From Paramecium pentaurelia (lineage: Eukaryota; Ciliophora; Oligohymenophorea; Peniculida; Parameciidae): a DNA stretch of 64,000 nucleotides. Location: NCBI GenBank assembly GCA_905183005.1, contig CAJJDO010000080.1, positions 1 to 64,000 on the forward strand, given 5' to 3'. The first letter of the stretch is position 1; each line of letters begins with the position of its first letter. Of this stretch, positions 33,373 to 48,588 are shown one piece after another. The notes beneath the pieces were generated by a model, which saw only the letters and a list, made by a program, of their open reading frames with translations, did not search any database and was not told the origin of the DNA. The position numbers were made by a program, and so were the translations under genes.

Positions 33373-36300
33373 ATGATGACCTATTGCTTGAAAAAAAACA
33401 AGAAAATATAAACTAATAAGAGTTTGAAAATGCTTTAAACTTAAAGCTGTTAAAAATTTATGATGAATATTGAATATAATTTATCATCGTATTTTACAAG
33501 ATTAAGTAATTGTAATTTTAATTGTTAATATTGTGCTAACAATGATTTTAAGAAATTAAGAGGAGGAGGATGTGGATAATCAAAAACAAAAAAGAAAATG
33601 GATTCACAATTACAAAATGATTAAACTTAAATGACTTCAGCATAATTACCCATAGATTATGAAAAAAACCTTAATGAATGCCTTAAGCTGATAGTAGATG
33701 AAGCTCAATTCTTTTGTGACACAAATAAGAGAAATGAAGTAATTAAGAAAATATAATGGTTTATATATAATAGAGAATACTTGAATTATTATTGTTGTGA
33801 CGAATAAGCAGTTGCCACAATTTATGAATTAGCTAAAACAAATTTTGAAACTTTATTAACAGTGCTTATCACCTATTTAAGAAACTCTGGATTTATTTGT
33901 TATTAAATATTATAGATTTGTAATGAATTGTTAAGAATTATGTTTATTTTCTAATATAGAGAATAAAAGAGATTTTTAAAAGATGAAGATAAATAAAATT
34001 ATATATAAAAATTATCAGAATTTGAAACATAATTAGAAATTGAATAAGCAAATGTTTGGAAAACAGGATTTGAATTTGAAATTAAAATTATGAAAATCAT
34101 GATTATTAATTAAAAAACTGATTCTACTGAAGGATAAGATGCATTAATAAATTTCTTAAAGGAAGCAGGAAAATCAATTATATCATTATCACCATCTGAA
34201 GATTTACTTTCCACAATAATGGAAGGGGGCAAGTATCTTTTAAAAAAAGGAATTGAAAAAAAATTATATCCAATAGAAACTTATTAAACTTATTACTTAT
34301 TCTAATTGATAAAATGGTCAATCATAAAATCATTAAAATCTCAACTTTCTGTTTACAAATAAATATCATAATTAAAAGATATTTTTTAATAATATATATT
34401 TGTGTCTGATAATTGGATTATACATTTTAGTTGGATATAAATGATTATCGATATTATTGCCTATCGTCCTATCATAAATAAATCTGATATATCTATGAAT
34501 TAATAAGACTAATATTTAATTAAATGGACTCTGCTAATTGAAAATAATTTGATTAATTGTGTTTCACCTAATTAGGATGAGGCAATTATGAATTTGTTTT
34601 TAGACTAAGAAAAATAAATATATGATATTGAATTAACTAGAGAACTCGATAAATTTAGTAAGAAAAAGTTTGTACTATTTAATTAATTTCTTTTAAAAGG
34701 AGATCTAACTCAAAATGTAAATTAATGGGACTATTATAAAGAATTCACATTTAAAAAGTAAAAAGATAAAAAATAAGAAGATTATGAAATCATATTAGCA
34801 AGTTATGAAATCGAAATATTGTAAAAATTAATTAACAATTTAAAATCTTAGTAAGATGAATTACTATCAATTCATTCAGGTATTATAGAATCATTTTAAA
34901 CTTATTTTAAAGAACCATCTTAAATGTTATTATAGATTATTTAAGATGATTAACAAGCAACTTAAAAGCAATTCTTATAGGCTTATAAATAATTGATCAT
35001 TTTATCTAATTATTTTAAAGAATTATCTAAATTTGAAGTTTCTAAATTGGATTTGCTTAAGCCTTACTTAGATAAATTTAAAAATTTAGAAAATCAAAAG
35101 AATTTACTTGATCTTAAAACAAAGATTGATAATTTTTAAAACATAGAACTTATTGAATTTATTGATCAACTTTTAAGTAACTTCTTGATTGCTATTGAAT
35201 TTGCATGTATTACGCATGAAATGTAATAATTTTTAGACTCTAAAAATTAAAAAGATTTAGAAAAATTAATTAAGAAACTTGATACTGACAAATCTTAAGA
35301 GAAGTTTTTAGGCTTTGAAATAGATAAATTTAAAAAAATATTTACAACATTTGAAAATAACTTTACTTAATTTTACATAAATTTAAGATCCTATAAAGAA
35401 AATTTTATAAAATTTATTCAAAAGGAGTAAGATATAAAGTCTATGACAATTTAAATATAAGATTAGAACACCTTATAAATAATTGAATATTATTAATATA
35501 AAGATAAGAGTATCAATCAATTATTATTATAAAAATGGAAGGAAAAATATCAATTATTTGATTCTGAATTAAGAACTCTAGAGAATGTATAGTAAAATTT
35601 TATTGATTGTAAGTCAATCATCATAACTTTATAATTCTTAAAATAATTCATTAATATATAAAGTTAATAAATGATGATTATTAAATAATAACTAGAAAAT
35701 TATAATTAACAAACCAATTTAACTTAAAAATAAGTGAATGTCGATAATAAACAAACTATTAATGATATTTTAACTTTATAACTATAAAAAATTGAACCGC
35801 TGATTATAGAAGATTTCAATAAATCTGATTAAGAGACTACTGATTTTAATTTAAAAAGTCTATTAAGTTAAATAGAGTCTGATTTTAATTTAATTAAAAG
35901 TGAATGTTAGAAATAGGAAAATTAAGATAATAACCATTCAATACTCTAATTGTTAACAAATGCATAATTCATAATTCTATAAATATTAAATAAGAATACA
36001 GAATTATCGAAATAATAAGGTTTTTTGAAAAGCTATCAATCAAGTTTGAATGATTTTAATCAAAAAGCTAAAATAACTAAGTAAAAATTTGAAAAAGAAG
36101 AAAATAAAGAAAAAGAAGAAAAAGAATAATAACTGAATGATTCATCTCTTATTTTGTTTAATAAAATTTTGGATGATGATCAACAATTAATTATATCAAT
36201 TAAAGAAATCAAAAAATAGTATAAATTTTATGAAAAACTATTAATTTTATAAATAGAATTAATACTCTAATAAAAGAATATTATAAAAGATAAAGTAATA

Positions 36301-39300
36301 ATAGAGTAAGATTAACAGAACTAATAGCTAAGTAGTTAACCAGATAAATTGAATTAGATTGAAAAAATAAAAGAGATGAGAGAGAAACATTTTAATTAAA
36401 AAGTAAAAGACTCAATTGAAAAACTGTTTAACAACTTTGAAATTCAATTTAAAAATAATAATTAACCTATCATTAAATTAAAATTTACAGACTTTTTATA
36501 GTTTTTTTACTCTCTATCTAATTCTGAATATCAAAAAGGATTAAAAGCTGATAAAATAGATGACTCTATATGGTAGGATATAAAAAATACTTATAAGGAA
36601 ACTAAAGACAAGGTGGTTGATTTGTTAGATTTTAAACCTGATCAAAAGGTTAGAGAAGGATTTGTCTACAGCCTAATTAGACTTTAATATAGTGTTTAAG
36701 AATAAAAAGTTAAAGGTTTCTGTTGCCAATATCTACAATACATCTGGGTATTTGAAAAAGATTAAAGAGTTAGAAATTTATTGAAAAATAAAGAATTAGT
36801 TGAAATTTAGAAATAGTTATTTGCTTAGTATCTAGATAATTTGTCACTGACAATTAAAAATGAATTGAAGTAAAGAATGTAAAAGTTAGAAAGTCTACAA
36901 TAAGAAATCAAGCTAGAAGGAAATTTATAAAAAAGAGAGGAACTTTAAATTTAATTAAAGAAGACTTATGACGAATTAGATGAATCTTTAGATAATATTT
37001 CCGAGATGTCAGAGAAAATGGACATTAGTCTTATATTTTTGAAAGATATATCAAAGGATGTAAAATAAATTAAAGCTTCAATTGATAATTTATAAGAGAG
37101 TATAAATTAAGTAGGTGATGATATACGTAAACTAAGAGGAAAGAGATATGATGAATTATTAGAAATAAGAAAATAAAAAATATTATTATAATCTAAATTA
37201 ACTGAAGTAGATTCAGTTTATGTTTAATTAACAACTATTGAATATGATCCTATTAGTGGGTAAATTATCAAATCTGATGGTGATATAACTATAACTAGAT
37301 TATTGAGTGAGTATTAGAATGACTTTAAAGGAGAAGTAAATGAATTTATTTGGGATAAAAATAGTTAAAAAGATGTAATGTTAGTTTCAGGATTTGCAGG
37401 TTCTGGGAAAAGTAAAGCAGCTAGAAAAATTGAAGAATTTCTTTGGAAATAAAAAGGAACTTAATCAAAATGGATTCCAATATATGTATCACTTCCAACT
37501 CTTAAGAATCCTAAATTTAATTTGTTTGAATAAGCATTAGAATCTGAAAATTATTAATTTGATAAATATTAGATAAAAGAATTTAGAGAAGCTATATAAA
37601 CTTAAAAAGAATTCATTATTTTAATACTTGACAGTTATGATGAGATGAAATAAGATTGTATTTAATCAAATCTACTTTTGACAAATAAATTGATATAAGA
37701 ATTTAATACAACTAATATATAGATGAAAGTTATTATAACAACAAGAAAAGAAATACTTAATACAGTTGGATATTAAACTTGGTTTTATGGATAAAGTCTA
37801 TAATTTTTAAAAGAGGTTTAGTTATAAAATTTTAATGAAGATTAATAAAATGAATATTTGAATTAATATGTTGAATTAAGTATTAAAAGGAAAATTAAGG
37901 AAATCTATGAATTTGTTAAATAAATTGCTGGACAAGGCTTTGATTTGGAAGAATTCCTTAATATATGGGGTTTGATTTCATAATAAGTTAAGAATTATAT
38001 CGAGAAATCTGAAATAAAGGGATTGGAAGGAATTTTCTTTAATAACACTGAAGAATTGATAATTGCAAAAATAAAAACTCATAAAACCCTTGAAATTTTA
38101 AAAGAAGAATAAACAACTACTTTAAGAAAAGATTTGCTAGCTTTGTGGAGTGCTAATAAATTTAAATCATCTATTAAAAGTGTTAATATTGAAAATTTAT
38201 TAACTACTCCATTTATGCTGGAAATTGTTGTTTAAGTTTTACCAAATATGACCAAAAAATATTAAGGATCTTAATAAATGAAAGAACTATTTATTAATAA
38301 TTATTTAAAATTAAAAAAATAAGTGAGAATTTCCAAAATTACAAGAGAATTGTATCAAACAACAAATTAATAATTAAAAAAGAATGAATAAGATGAAGAA
38401 TAATAAATATCTTAAGAAAAAGAGGAAGAGTATCAATAGAAATATGAAAAAGCTAGAATAATTTAAATTGTTGATATGCTTGATAATGAGAACTTCTTCT
38501 CAAAATATTAAATAGTTAGTTAATTAGAATATAAAGAAAATGCTATTATTATTGATAATACTAATATTACAATAGGTTCTAATGAAATTCAATTTATAAT
38601 AATGGCATTATAAATGAAAAGATTTACAGTTTTTGAATTTTATGAAAGTTTTATTAATTTTTATCATGAATAATAAATTCAAAAATAAAGAGAACTTGGT
38701 AAAATTTATAATTAGGATAGTTTTTCAATTGATATTTATTAATACTCTTATTCATTAGCCATAGATATGACTATAAGGGAATTATCATAAATAGGTTATA
38801 AACCATTAGGAAAATTGGATTTAAAAAGTAACTATAAAATTGATTAAGTTATTGATGATTGGTTGAAGTAATATTTTGATATTGAAGATGAATACAAGAA
38901 ATTAATTAGAAGTTGTATTTTATTAAGTGCAAAGGGTAGTACTTTTTCATTTACACATAAATCAATACAAGAATTCTTTGTTGCCAAATATATTTATGAT
39001 CTTTTGACATCTCTAAATAGTTTTGAATCTAAAATCTTAAAAGAAAAAGAAGAAAATTTAGAGAAAAATTAAAAAATGTTAAAAAATTCAGTATTTAATA
39101 ATTCAAAATTTAATATCTCCACTGATAACTTTAGGGGATCAATAAATTTTATTAGAGAACATTTGATTAATGTTGAAAATATTAATTCATAATTGATTGA
39201 AATAGTTAAGCTATCAAGGAGTAAAGATTTTTGTAGAGCATCTTCAAATAGTATTCATTTATTAAGTTAAATGAATGTTTATTTGGAATCTTAAGACTTT

Positions 39301-42300
39301 AAAGGTATATAGTTGGCCAATACGGATATGTCAGGTCTAAGTTTATTTGATTGTGATTTAAGTAACTCAATATTTGAAAATGTTGATATTAATTCATGCA
39401 ATTTTAATTTTGCTGATTTATCAAATATTAAATGGACAAATGTTATTTGTAAAGAAAAACCATTTTTATAAGGACATCAAAATGGAGTTTTAGAAGTACA
39501 ATTTTCACCTGATGGAAAATTTATTGTATCAATTGAAGAACAAGATAATAAAATTAAATTATGGGATGCTGATAAATATTAATTCATCCAAGATTTAGTA
39601 GGTCATCAAGATAAGGTTAATACGATATCATTTTCATCAGATTCTCCAATGCTTTATTCAGGGAGTGATGATGGCACTATCTTAAGATGGGATTTTAAGA
39701 ATCCTTAATAAATTACTTGGGTTATTGTAGAAACTATTGATAATAAGGTTTTAAAATTAAAAATATCATAAGATTCAAAAAAATTGTATTTATAAGATGA
39801 TTAATTAAATTTTTTTATTTTAGATTTAACAAAAAATGGTAAAATGGAAGAATATATTCCACTATTAAAAAAATGTGTTGATAAAGATGAAAAATCTATA
39901 AATAAAGCTGAAAAATTTATTGAAGTAACTGAAATGTCACAAATTTCAGAATTTGCCTTACATCCAAAAAAACCAAAAATTGCATTGGCTAATGAAGTAT
40001 ATGGATATGTTGATCAAAATACAATAGAATTTATAGACTATTTAACACTATAATCAGAATATCTTAAATATAAGATAGAATCTGGTTGTGAAAGAAGAAT
40101 TTTAGATTCAGGTTTAGTATTTAGTGATGATGGTTAATATTTTGCAATTGTTTTAAAAAATGAAGTGATTGTTTGGAATTAAAAATAAAATACATACTAA
40201 ATGTTTATATAATTTTAGTTCCATGAGAAAATTGAATTAAAATTTATTTTGTTTTCTTAAGATAATGAATTAATTATTTGTTCATAGAAATTTATGTTTA
40301 AATGGTAAAATTATTAGCCTTAATGGAAGTAGAAATGCATTGAAATTTAGATCTCTCCTTTAGGTAACATAGCTGCGGTTGTTTATGAAAAAAAACTAAG
40401 TATTATAGATATAAATACCTAAAAACCAATAAGTTCAATATCATTTGATTTTTAACCTAATAAGATACTATTTTCTAAGGATGGTACTAAATTGTCTTTA
40501 TTTTTAAATAATGAGAAGGAAGTTAGATAATTTGCAATTTTGGAAGTTTCCACACTTAAAACTATTTGTTTTATACCTTTTTGGAATAAGTATTGGATTA
40601 ATTATATATTATCTAATAATTTTGAAAAGCTATTTATTTAATATAATGACAAGTAAAAATTTGAAGCATATGATTATTATTAATAATCATACTACTCAAC
40701 CAAGAGGGTTATATAAATAGACACAAATAAAATTCATAAAGAGATAGAAAATAAGGAATTCTGTATAAGCAGTAAAAGATTTTGTGCTTAATATTAAAGT
40801 GGGGTTATAGCTTACATTAAATTAAATACTAATGCCATAAAAATATATGATTTAGATAAAAATTAAGAAATTGAAGAATCTATTTAATACGAAGAAAATG
40901 AAGTCTTGGACCTTTTATTTTCACCTACCCAAAAAGAATTAGCAGTTTTATATTAGAATGGGTTACTTTTTTGGAATATAGAATCCAAGCCTTTCTAGAT
41001 TAAAAATAAAATTATTTAGTTGGATTCTAATTTAAAATCTATTAATTATTCTCCAGATGGTTCTAGAATTGTAATAGTGTTTCAAAATTCATTTAATATC
41101 TATGAAGTCAAAAGCTGTAAACTATTAAAAACAGTTGAACATAATGATGCAAATACAAAAGTATCAATTTCTTTAGATAATGATTTAATTGGGTATATTT
41201 AGGATAAATAAATAATTATTTTGAGTCAAAAGAATAATTATGAATAAACAGTTTTATAAGGCCATAATGTAGCAATCTATAATTTAATATTTACTCGTGA
41301 TTAATAATCTATAATTTCAGCAGGCTCTGGTGAACTTATATTATGGGATTTATCTAAATTTCAGATTAAAGATTAAAAAAACACTTATATATAGGAATAT
41401 TAAATAACATTTTCATATAATACTAAATTATTAGTTTTATTTAAATAAAATTTGATGTCATTATGGAAGTATTCTTAGAATGAATTAATATTTATTGGAT
41501 CTTAAGTATTTGATTTTGAAATTAAAGAATTAAGCTTTATTCATGATGATTAGAATATTTTGATTTAACAATCAGATACTGAGTTATTGTTATGTAATTT
41601 AGATAATTTTTAATATTTACATACATTTTAATTGAGTTTTGAATATGGAGCTATATCTTCTGATAATTTAATTGCATTAGTTGAGGACAATAATTATATT
41701 AGAATATATTTAAATAACTTAGAAAAAAATAAATACAATTTAGAAGCTTCCTCATTAAGATACTTAGCATTTTTTGAGAATAAATAGAATTTATTATTAA
41801 TTTAAGAATACAACACAATAAGAATCCTGGATTATATAAATGGACAATAAAAAGCTAAATTTGAATTATTTGAATATTAAACTCCAATATAATTATAATT
41901 AAAAGGTGAAATATTAATTTCGTAATATGAATACAATGTTTCTTTATGGAACTTAAGTGATTTAAATAATATTAAGATATGTGGATTTCACAATGAAATT
42001 AATTGTTTTTCTATTTAAGACAATTAAGAATTAGGATTAGGAATAATAAATGAATAATATATTATGATCAAAAATATCCTTAATGTTGAATTTGCACTAC
42101 CAGTCAATTTAAATTAATTTATAATATAAGTATTAATGTCTATGAAAAAATAATACTATATTATTTTATCAACATAACTCTTCATTTTAGAGATTAATAC
42201 AAAATAAATACATTAATTTGATAAAAGTGTATTTGCAGTTGCATATTGTGAAGAAAGAGACTACATTGCAGTTTAAACATAATCAGAACTCTAATTAATT

Positions 42301-45300
42301 TAATTTTAATAAAATAGTTTTAACATCATCAGTTCAATTGATTTATAGAAGGAGGGATATTAATAAAGGAATATAAAATTTACGAATGATGGACAAGGAT
42401 TATCATTAAGTTCCTCTCATATGATTAAATGGTTTTCAATTACAAAAAATTAAAAAATAATATGCAGAGGTATGTTTGATAAAAAAGGATTTATAGATAA
42501 AGGATAAATATAAGCATAAATATTTTGTGACAGAGGTTCTTCTAATAAATAATAATTACTTGCTGTTTTAGATTAAAAAGAAAAAAAATTTAGAATTATT
42601 AACATCTAAAAATAAAAAAAATTTGTATAGATTAATTTTATAAAACATGATCGTAGATTACCATCATTAAGCTTTGATTTAAGTTTTAACGAAGATAAAA
42701 TATTCTTTCTGTTTTGTGAAGAATAAGTATTTTCATTGGATATTAATAATTTTGAAACAAAGGAATTAAATGATTAAAGTTCCCTTAAAAATAGCTAATT
42801 AATAGTTATCGGAAAGGATTCATTTGTGTTTGTAAAGGAAAAATACAAAGAAAGCGATGAAATCATTGAATATTAAGAATCAACATCTTGTAGTACGTAA
42901 ATCACAAAAATAAAAGATATAGCATACATGAATTATTTACCTTAATAATACTTATTAGCAATAAGTACAAAAAGTAATAACATTATCTTTTGGGATATCA
43001 AAGCTAAAAAGAATATTGGAACTCTAACGGGACATTAAGATACAATCAATCACATAACAGTTTCACCTTTTGATGGTGTACTTGCTTCAGTAAGTAAGGA
43101 TAGACTAATAAAACTGTGGACTATTAATTAAAATGAATCTTCAGAAGTTCAATAAGGTCATTCATATTCTATTAGTTCAATTGCATATTCTTAAGATGGC
43201 CAATTAATTGCTTCTGGAGCTATAAAAAAAGAAGAATAGGAAGTACCAATATTTCTTTGGGATGTTATTGATAAAAAATTGATGATTCAACTAAAAAAAC
43301 ATAAATATTCTATTACAAGTTTAGAATTCTCTTATTGTTCTAGATATTTAGTATCTGGAGATGATAATGGAATAATAGTATTTTGGAATATTGAATATCC
43401 TTAATTTGCAAAGGTTGCATATGTTATAGATGAATTTAACAGTTCTATAAAGTCTATAAGAATTTCTAAAACAGAATAAACCTTATTCGCAGTTTATAAT
43501 TTAAATTTAATTATAAAATGGAATTATGAGAGAGTTGAAAAATAAATAGATGAAAAACATTTAATTTTAAATACAACATCTAAATTATACAGTTTTATTT
43601 AAAATGATTAAATTGTTTATTTTGATACAGAGTAAAATAAACTGATAATTCATAATATAGAAACAAAAGAATAAAAGTTTTTTTAATTGAAATCATAAAT
43701 TAAATAATTATAAACTTCAAAGGATGGTAATCTAATTTTGTGTTTGAAATAAAAAAAGTAAATAGAAACTTACAAATTATACTGTCTTTAAAAATAAAAT
43801 GATAATAACTGGTAAAAAAAATAGATTTTTGGACCATAATCAGATTATTTACTACTTTCTCCAGATAATAAATTTTTGTTTTTGGGAATTAATTTCAAAG
43901 TATCATATTATGAATAAAGGATTCTATATACAATCTATGATTTTTAAAGATTAAGTTAAGTAAATAAAAAATTAGTTTTAGAACTTGAAAAAAATACACC
44001 AACAAGGATTTTTATGTCATATGATTTTAATTTAATTGCAGTAGTTATAAATAATCAAAGCATAAAAATTTATGATAATTTAAAGTAATAATATATCAAA
44101 GAATTCAAAGAATGTAAAAAACCAGATGATTTATAAATATCTAAAGATAATAAATATTTAGCTTATTTAGATTTTAATGAATAATATAATCCTGGCAATA
44201 TTATCTATATATTAAATATTGAGGATCCATCAATTAAGAGAGATCTAAAATTTGATTAAAGTGAATTAATAATTTACAAGTTCTCTGCAATAGATTCAAA
44301 TCAGATATATGCTTTATATAAAGATCAAACAGTAAGACATTGGGATTTAACTTAAGTATAACCTTCCATAAAAGCTGAGGTTACTTTATCAAAAAGTTTT
44401 GATTTTTAAAGTTCCTTCAAATTTTCCCCTAACCTTAATTTCTTATTCAATAGGAACTAAACGAATTTGGTGATATGGGATTTTAGGAAAAAAGAAGAAT
44501 TCATTATTAATGTTGAACAAGAATTTGACGATATTTTTTTTTCTTAAAATGAAGATATTTATGCTGTTATTAGTAAAGAAAATAATATGGATTGCATTAT
44601 AATATTTAAAGACAAAATATCATCTAAAATATTTTGGAATGAAGTATCTTATGAGAATATGAAGTACATTGAATTCTCACATAATAATTCTTAAATGGTA
44701 ATTTGTTTTAATTATTCTTTCTATCTCTACTAAATAGATGAAGAATTGAAATCTAAAATTCTAGGATTTTGGAGATCATCGAATTATATAGAAAGATGCT
44801 TTTTAAATCCTATGAATATGAGTTTAGTAATTCATTAAAGTCATCAGAATAAAATCGTTGTAATTAATTTAGAGCCAATAATAATTTATAAATAGTATGT
44901 CATTGAGTATAAGTAAAATTGCTAATATCAAATCTGTTGTTTTTCTCCTGATAGTTAATATTTAGCTATTTTGTCCCCTACTTTATAAATATAGGATTTA
45001 TAAGATCTTTAAATCTTTGAAGAATTTAAGGAATATTAAGGATATTGTATATCTTTTAAATCAATAGATATTTTAGTAATTGCAAATCATTTTTAATGTT
45101 ATTATTATTTATAATTTTTAAAAATAAAAAAGTATCAAAATAAAATAGAGGTAATAAAAATTTGGAATTTTCAATTCTAATCTGAAATAATTTAAATAAC
45201 TCATTTATTTATATTATTTAATGTTCAAGAAAGAATAAATTATTCCTACATAAACAGAATAGCATTAGTTGAAATTAATAATTTTAAATTAGATGAATCA

Positions 45301-45912
45301 TAACTTGAAAATAAATATCTGAGCTAAAAAATATTTAGAGCAATTTTTCATAATGAAGGAAATTTAAATTTCTAAGAAAGTGGAAATTACTTTGCTATAA
45401 GCAATCTAAATTAGATAAAAATATTCAACACTTAAACCCTTTAATAGGAAAGATGCTTTTTTTTAGAAGAAAATATTGAAAGATCTCAAATATTCTATAT
45501 GTCTGATGAGAACTTGATAATGTTTTTTTTTAAATTTTGTGTCTAAATATTAGATTCTACAAGTTTCGAAATGATTAGATAGAAAGACTAAATTAGTGGT
45601 TGTCCTGAATAAGTTGAATTTTCTTAAATTTCAAAATATTTAGTTTTCAAACGAACACACAAAATAGAGATCTATACTTTTGAAAATAATGAAAAAGATT
45701 TCTTAACATTTGATACTTTTTAAATAAATGATGATATTATATTCGATAATATTGCATTATCACAAAAAGGTGATTTACTTTTAACAGGTGAGCATAATTC
45801 TAAAGATTTCACAAATTCAATCACATTATGGAATATAGGATAGCGTAAATAAATATGCACTAATAATAAAATAAACAATAAAGTAACGATTCTTAAGTTT
45901 TGTCCAGATGGA
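33373..45912 (+). CDS. Giant NACHT (STAND NTPase) - pentapeptide - WD40 protein, copy 1 (3' end cut)
   Basis: ATG 33373 (aligned with the copy-2 start) opens about 4,180 codons with no intron, running into an N at 45913. Residues 1-70 are Cys-rich (TYCLKK, CNFNCQYC, KLRGGGCG). Residues 90 to about 1300 are Gln/Lys-rich helices. The NACHT module lies near residue 1335: Walker A GFAGSGKSKAARKI, Walker B FIILILDSYDEM, then VIITTRKEIL. A helical arm follows with FTHKSIQEFFVAKYIYDLL. Pentapeptide repeats sit near residue 1975 (DMSGLSLFDCDLSNSIFENV). WD40 repeats run from about residue 2035 to the end (for example GHQDKVNTISFSSD, SGSDDGTILRWD, GHQDTINHITVSP). This is an NLR-like domain order: sensor repeats plus an NTP-driven oligomerisation switch. 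Trigger and output are unknown. Confidence 0.88.
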
Positions 45913-45913
45913 N

Positions 45914-47400
45914 TGACAATTTAAAACTGCTTTTTAAATCCTATGAATATGAGTTTAGTAATTTAAACATACAATGACCAATCAATTTTTGAAATTTAAT
46001 TAGAGCCAATAATTTTTAAATAGTATATCATCGAGTAAAACTAAGATTGCTAATATCGAATCTGTTGTTTTTCGCCTGATAGTTAATATTTAGCTATTTT
46101 GTGCCCATATTTATAATTATAGAATTTACAAGATTGTTAAATGATTCATGAATTTAAGGAATATTAAGGAAGTGCCATATCTTTTTAATCAATTGATATT
46201 TTAGTGATTGCAAATCAGTGTTAATTATAATTTTTCAACATTAAAAAGAATGAAAATAAAGTAGAAATAATAAAAATTAGGGAATTTTCATTCTAATCTA
46301 ATATGTTTTAAATTGGATTCAGCTAAACTCATTTATTTATATTATTTAATGTTAAAAAAGATATAAATAAATCCCCAAAAAAAAGAATTGCATTAGTTGA
46401 AATTAATAATTTGAAATAAAATGAAGAATAACTTGAAATTAATAATCCGAACTAAAATATATTAAAAGCAATTTATCATTATGAAGGAAGCTTGGCTTTC
46501 TAAGAAAGTGGGAATTATTTTGCTATAAGCTATGAAAATAAGATATAAATATTAAACACTTAAACCCTTTTTTAATAGGAAAGATGCTTTTATTTAAAAG
46601 AAAATATTGAAATATCTCAAATATTCTATATGTCTGATGAGAACTTGATAATGTTTTTTTTTAACTTTTGTGTCTAAATATTAGATTCTACAAGTTTCGA
46701 AATGATTAGATAGAAAGACTAAATTAGTGGTTGTCCTGAATAAGTTGAATATTCTAAGATTTCAAAATATTTAGTTTTCAAATAAACTAATATCATAGAG
46801 ATCTATACTTTTGAAAATAATGAAAAAGATTTCTTAACATTTGATACTTTTTAAATAAATGATGATATTATATTCGATAATATTGCATTATCACAAAAAG
46901 GTGATTTACTTTTAACAGGTGAGCATAATTCTAAAGATTTCACAAATTCAATCACATTATGGAATATAGGATAGCGTAAATAAATATGCACTAATAATAA
47001 AATAAACAATAAAGTAACGATTCTTAAGTTTTGTCCAGATGGAGTTACTTTTGCCGCTGGTCTTGAAGATGGATCTATTAATTTATATTCAATCGAAATA
47101 TCAAAAACAAATTTCTTTAAATAATAATCGAAATTGAATAAGAATTTTTAGAAATTTTAAATTATTTGCATTAAATCATTCTCTAAATAATCACTATTAA
47201 CTGCTTAATAATCCATATTAACTGCTGATTCAAATATAATATCTGAAAATAAGTCTATTGTTGAATTGTTTTATTAAAAAGGAGGATTAAAACCAAAAAC
47301 TGATAAAATAGAAGTATCAAAAATTTGAATATTAATAATAAATAAATTATTCTATAAATTTATTCTATTTAATTAAATGATATTATATTATGACAATTAG
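45914..47400 (+). other. Contig fragment: copy of the NACHT-WD40 3' end, between two Ns
   Basis: From just after the N, this stretch matches 62434-63920 (offset 16,520) wherever I compared the lines, including the stop at 47326-47328 and the 3' flank. It has no start and does not continue the WD40 reading of copy 1: the sequence before the N corresponds to about 63570 of copy 2. It is therefore most simply a redundant piece of the other paralogue's 3' end inserted in scaffolding. A true partial duplication is possible but less likely. Confidence 0.8.
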
Positions 47401-47401
47401 N

Positions 47402-48588
47402 TGATTCATGAATTTAAGGAATATTAAGGAAGTGCCATATCTTTTTAATCAATTGATATTTTAGTGATTGCAAATCAGTGTTAATTATAATTTTTCAACA
47501 TTAAAAAGAATGAAAATAAAGTAGAAATAATAAAAATTAGGGAATTTTCATTCTAATCTAATATGTTTTAAATTGGATTCAGCTAAACTCATTTATTTAT
47601 ATTATTTAATGTTAAAAAAGATATAAATAAATCCCCAAAAAAAAGAATTGCATTAGTTGAAATTAATAATTTGAAATAAAATGAAGAATAACTTGAAATT
47701 AATAATCCGAACTAAAATATATTAAAAGCAATTTATCATTATGAAGGAAGCTTGGCTTTCTAAGAAAGTGGGAATTATTTTGCTATAAGCTATGAAAATA
47801 AGATATAAATATTAAACACTTAAACCCTTTTTTAATAGGAAAGATGCTTTTATTTAAAAGAAAATATTGAAATATCTCAAATATTCTATATGTCTGATGA
47901 GAACTTGATAATGTTTTTTTTTAACTTTTGTGTCTAAATATTAGATTCTACAAGTTTCGAAATGATTAGATAGAAAGACTAAATTAGTGGTTGTCCTGAA
48001 TAAGTTGAATATTCTAAGATTTCAAAATATTTAGTTTTCAAATAAACTAATATCATAGAGATCTATACTTTTGAAAATAATGAAAAAGATTTCTTAACAT
48101 TTGATACTTTTTAAATAAATGATGATATTATATTCGATAATATTGCATTATCACAAAAAGGTGATTTACTTTTAACAGGTGAGCATAATTCTAAAGATTT
48201 CACAAATTCAATCACATTATGGAATATAGGATAGCGTAAATAAATATGCACTAATAATAAAATAAACAATAAAGTAACGATTCTTAAGTTTTGTCCAGAT
48301 GGAGTTACTTTTGCCGCTGGTCTTGAAGATGGATCTATTAATTTATATTCAATCGAAATATCAAAAACAAATTTCTTTAAATAATAATCGAAATTGAATA
48401 AGAATTTTTAGAAATTTTAAATTATTTGCATTAAATCATTCTCTAAATAATCACTATTAACTGCTTAATAATCCATATTAACTGCTGATTCAAATATAAT
48501 ATCTGAAAATAAGTCTATTGTTGAATTGTTTTATTAAAAAGGAGGATTAAAACCAAAAACTGATAAAATAGAAGTATCAAAAATTTGA
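47402..48588 (+). other. Second redundant copy of the NACHT-WD40 3' end
   Basis: The sequence after the second N repeats 46142-47399 at an offset of exactly 1,260 through 48659, and thereby 62662-63919 as well. It starts in mid-gene, contains the last WD40 blades (QKGDLLLTGEHNSKDF, ITLWNIG) and ends at the same TGA (48586-48588). After 48659 the flank diverges. It may be the true 3' end of copy 1 or another duplicate contig. Confidence 0.75.

Larger units (their letters stand above)
31455..45912. repeat. Segmental duplication, unit A
   Basis: Covers the N-terminal part of the Arf-GEF, the divergent promoter and NACHT-WD40 copy 1. It is collinear with 49226-63570 at an offset that drifts from about 17,622 to 17,660 through small indels. 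Identity is high in coding parts and lower in the spacer. Confidence 0.9.

Noticed and set aside
40511..40720. Hydrophobic alternate-frame ORF inside NACHT-WD40 copy 1, also seen at 58147-58347 in copy 2
   Set aside because: It lies in the +1 frame of an intact WD40 reading. Its conservation follows from the DNA similarity of the duplicates, and the C-terminal parts differ between copies.
45914..48588. Two separate small WD40 genes
   Set aside because: Both pieces start at an N in mid-frame and are identical to the 3' end of copy 2, so they are not independent genes on present evidence.
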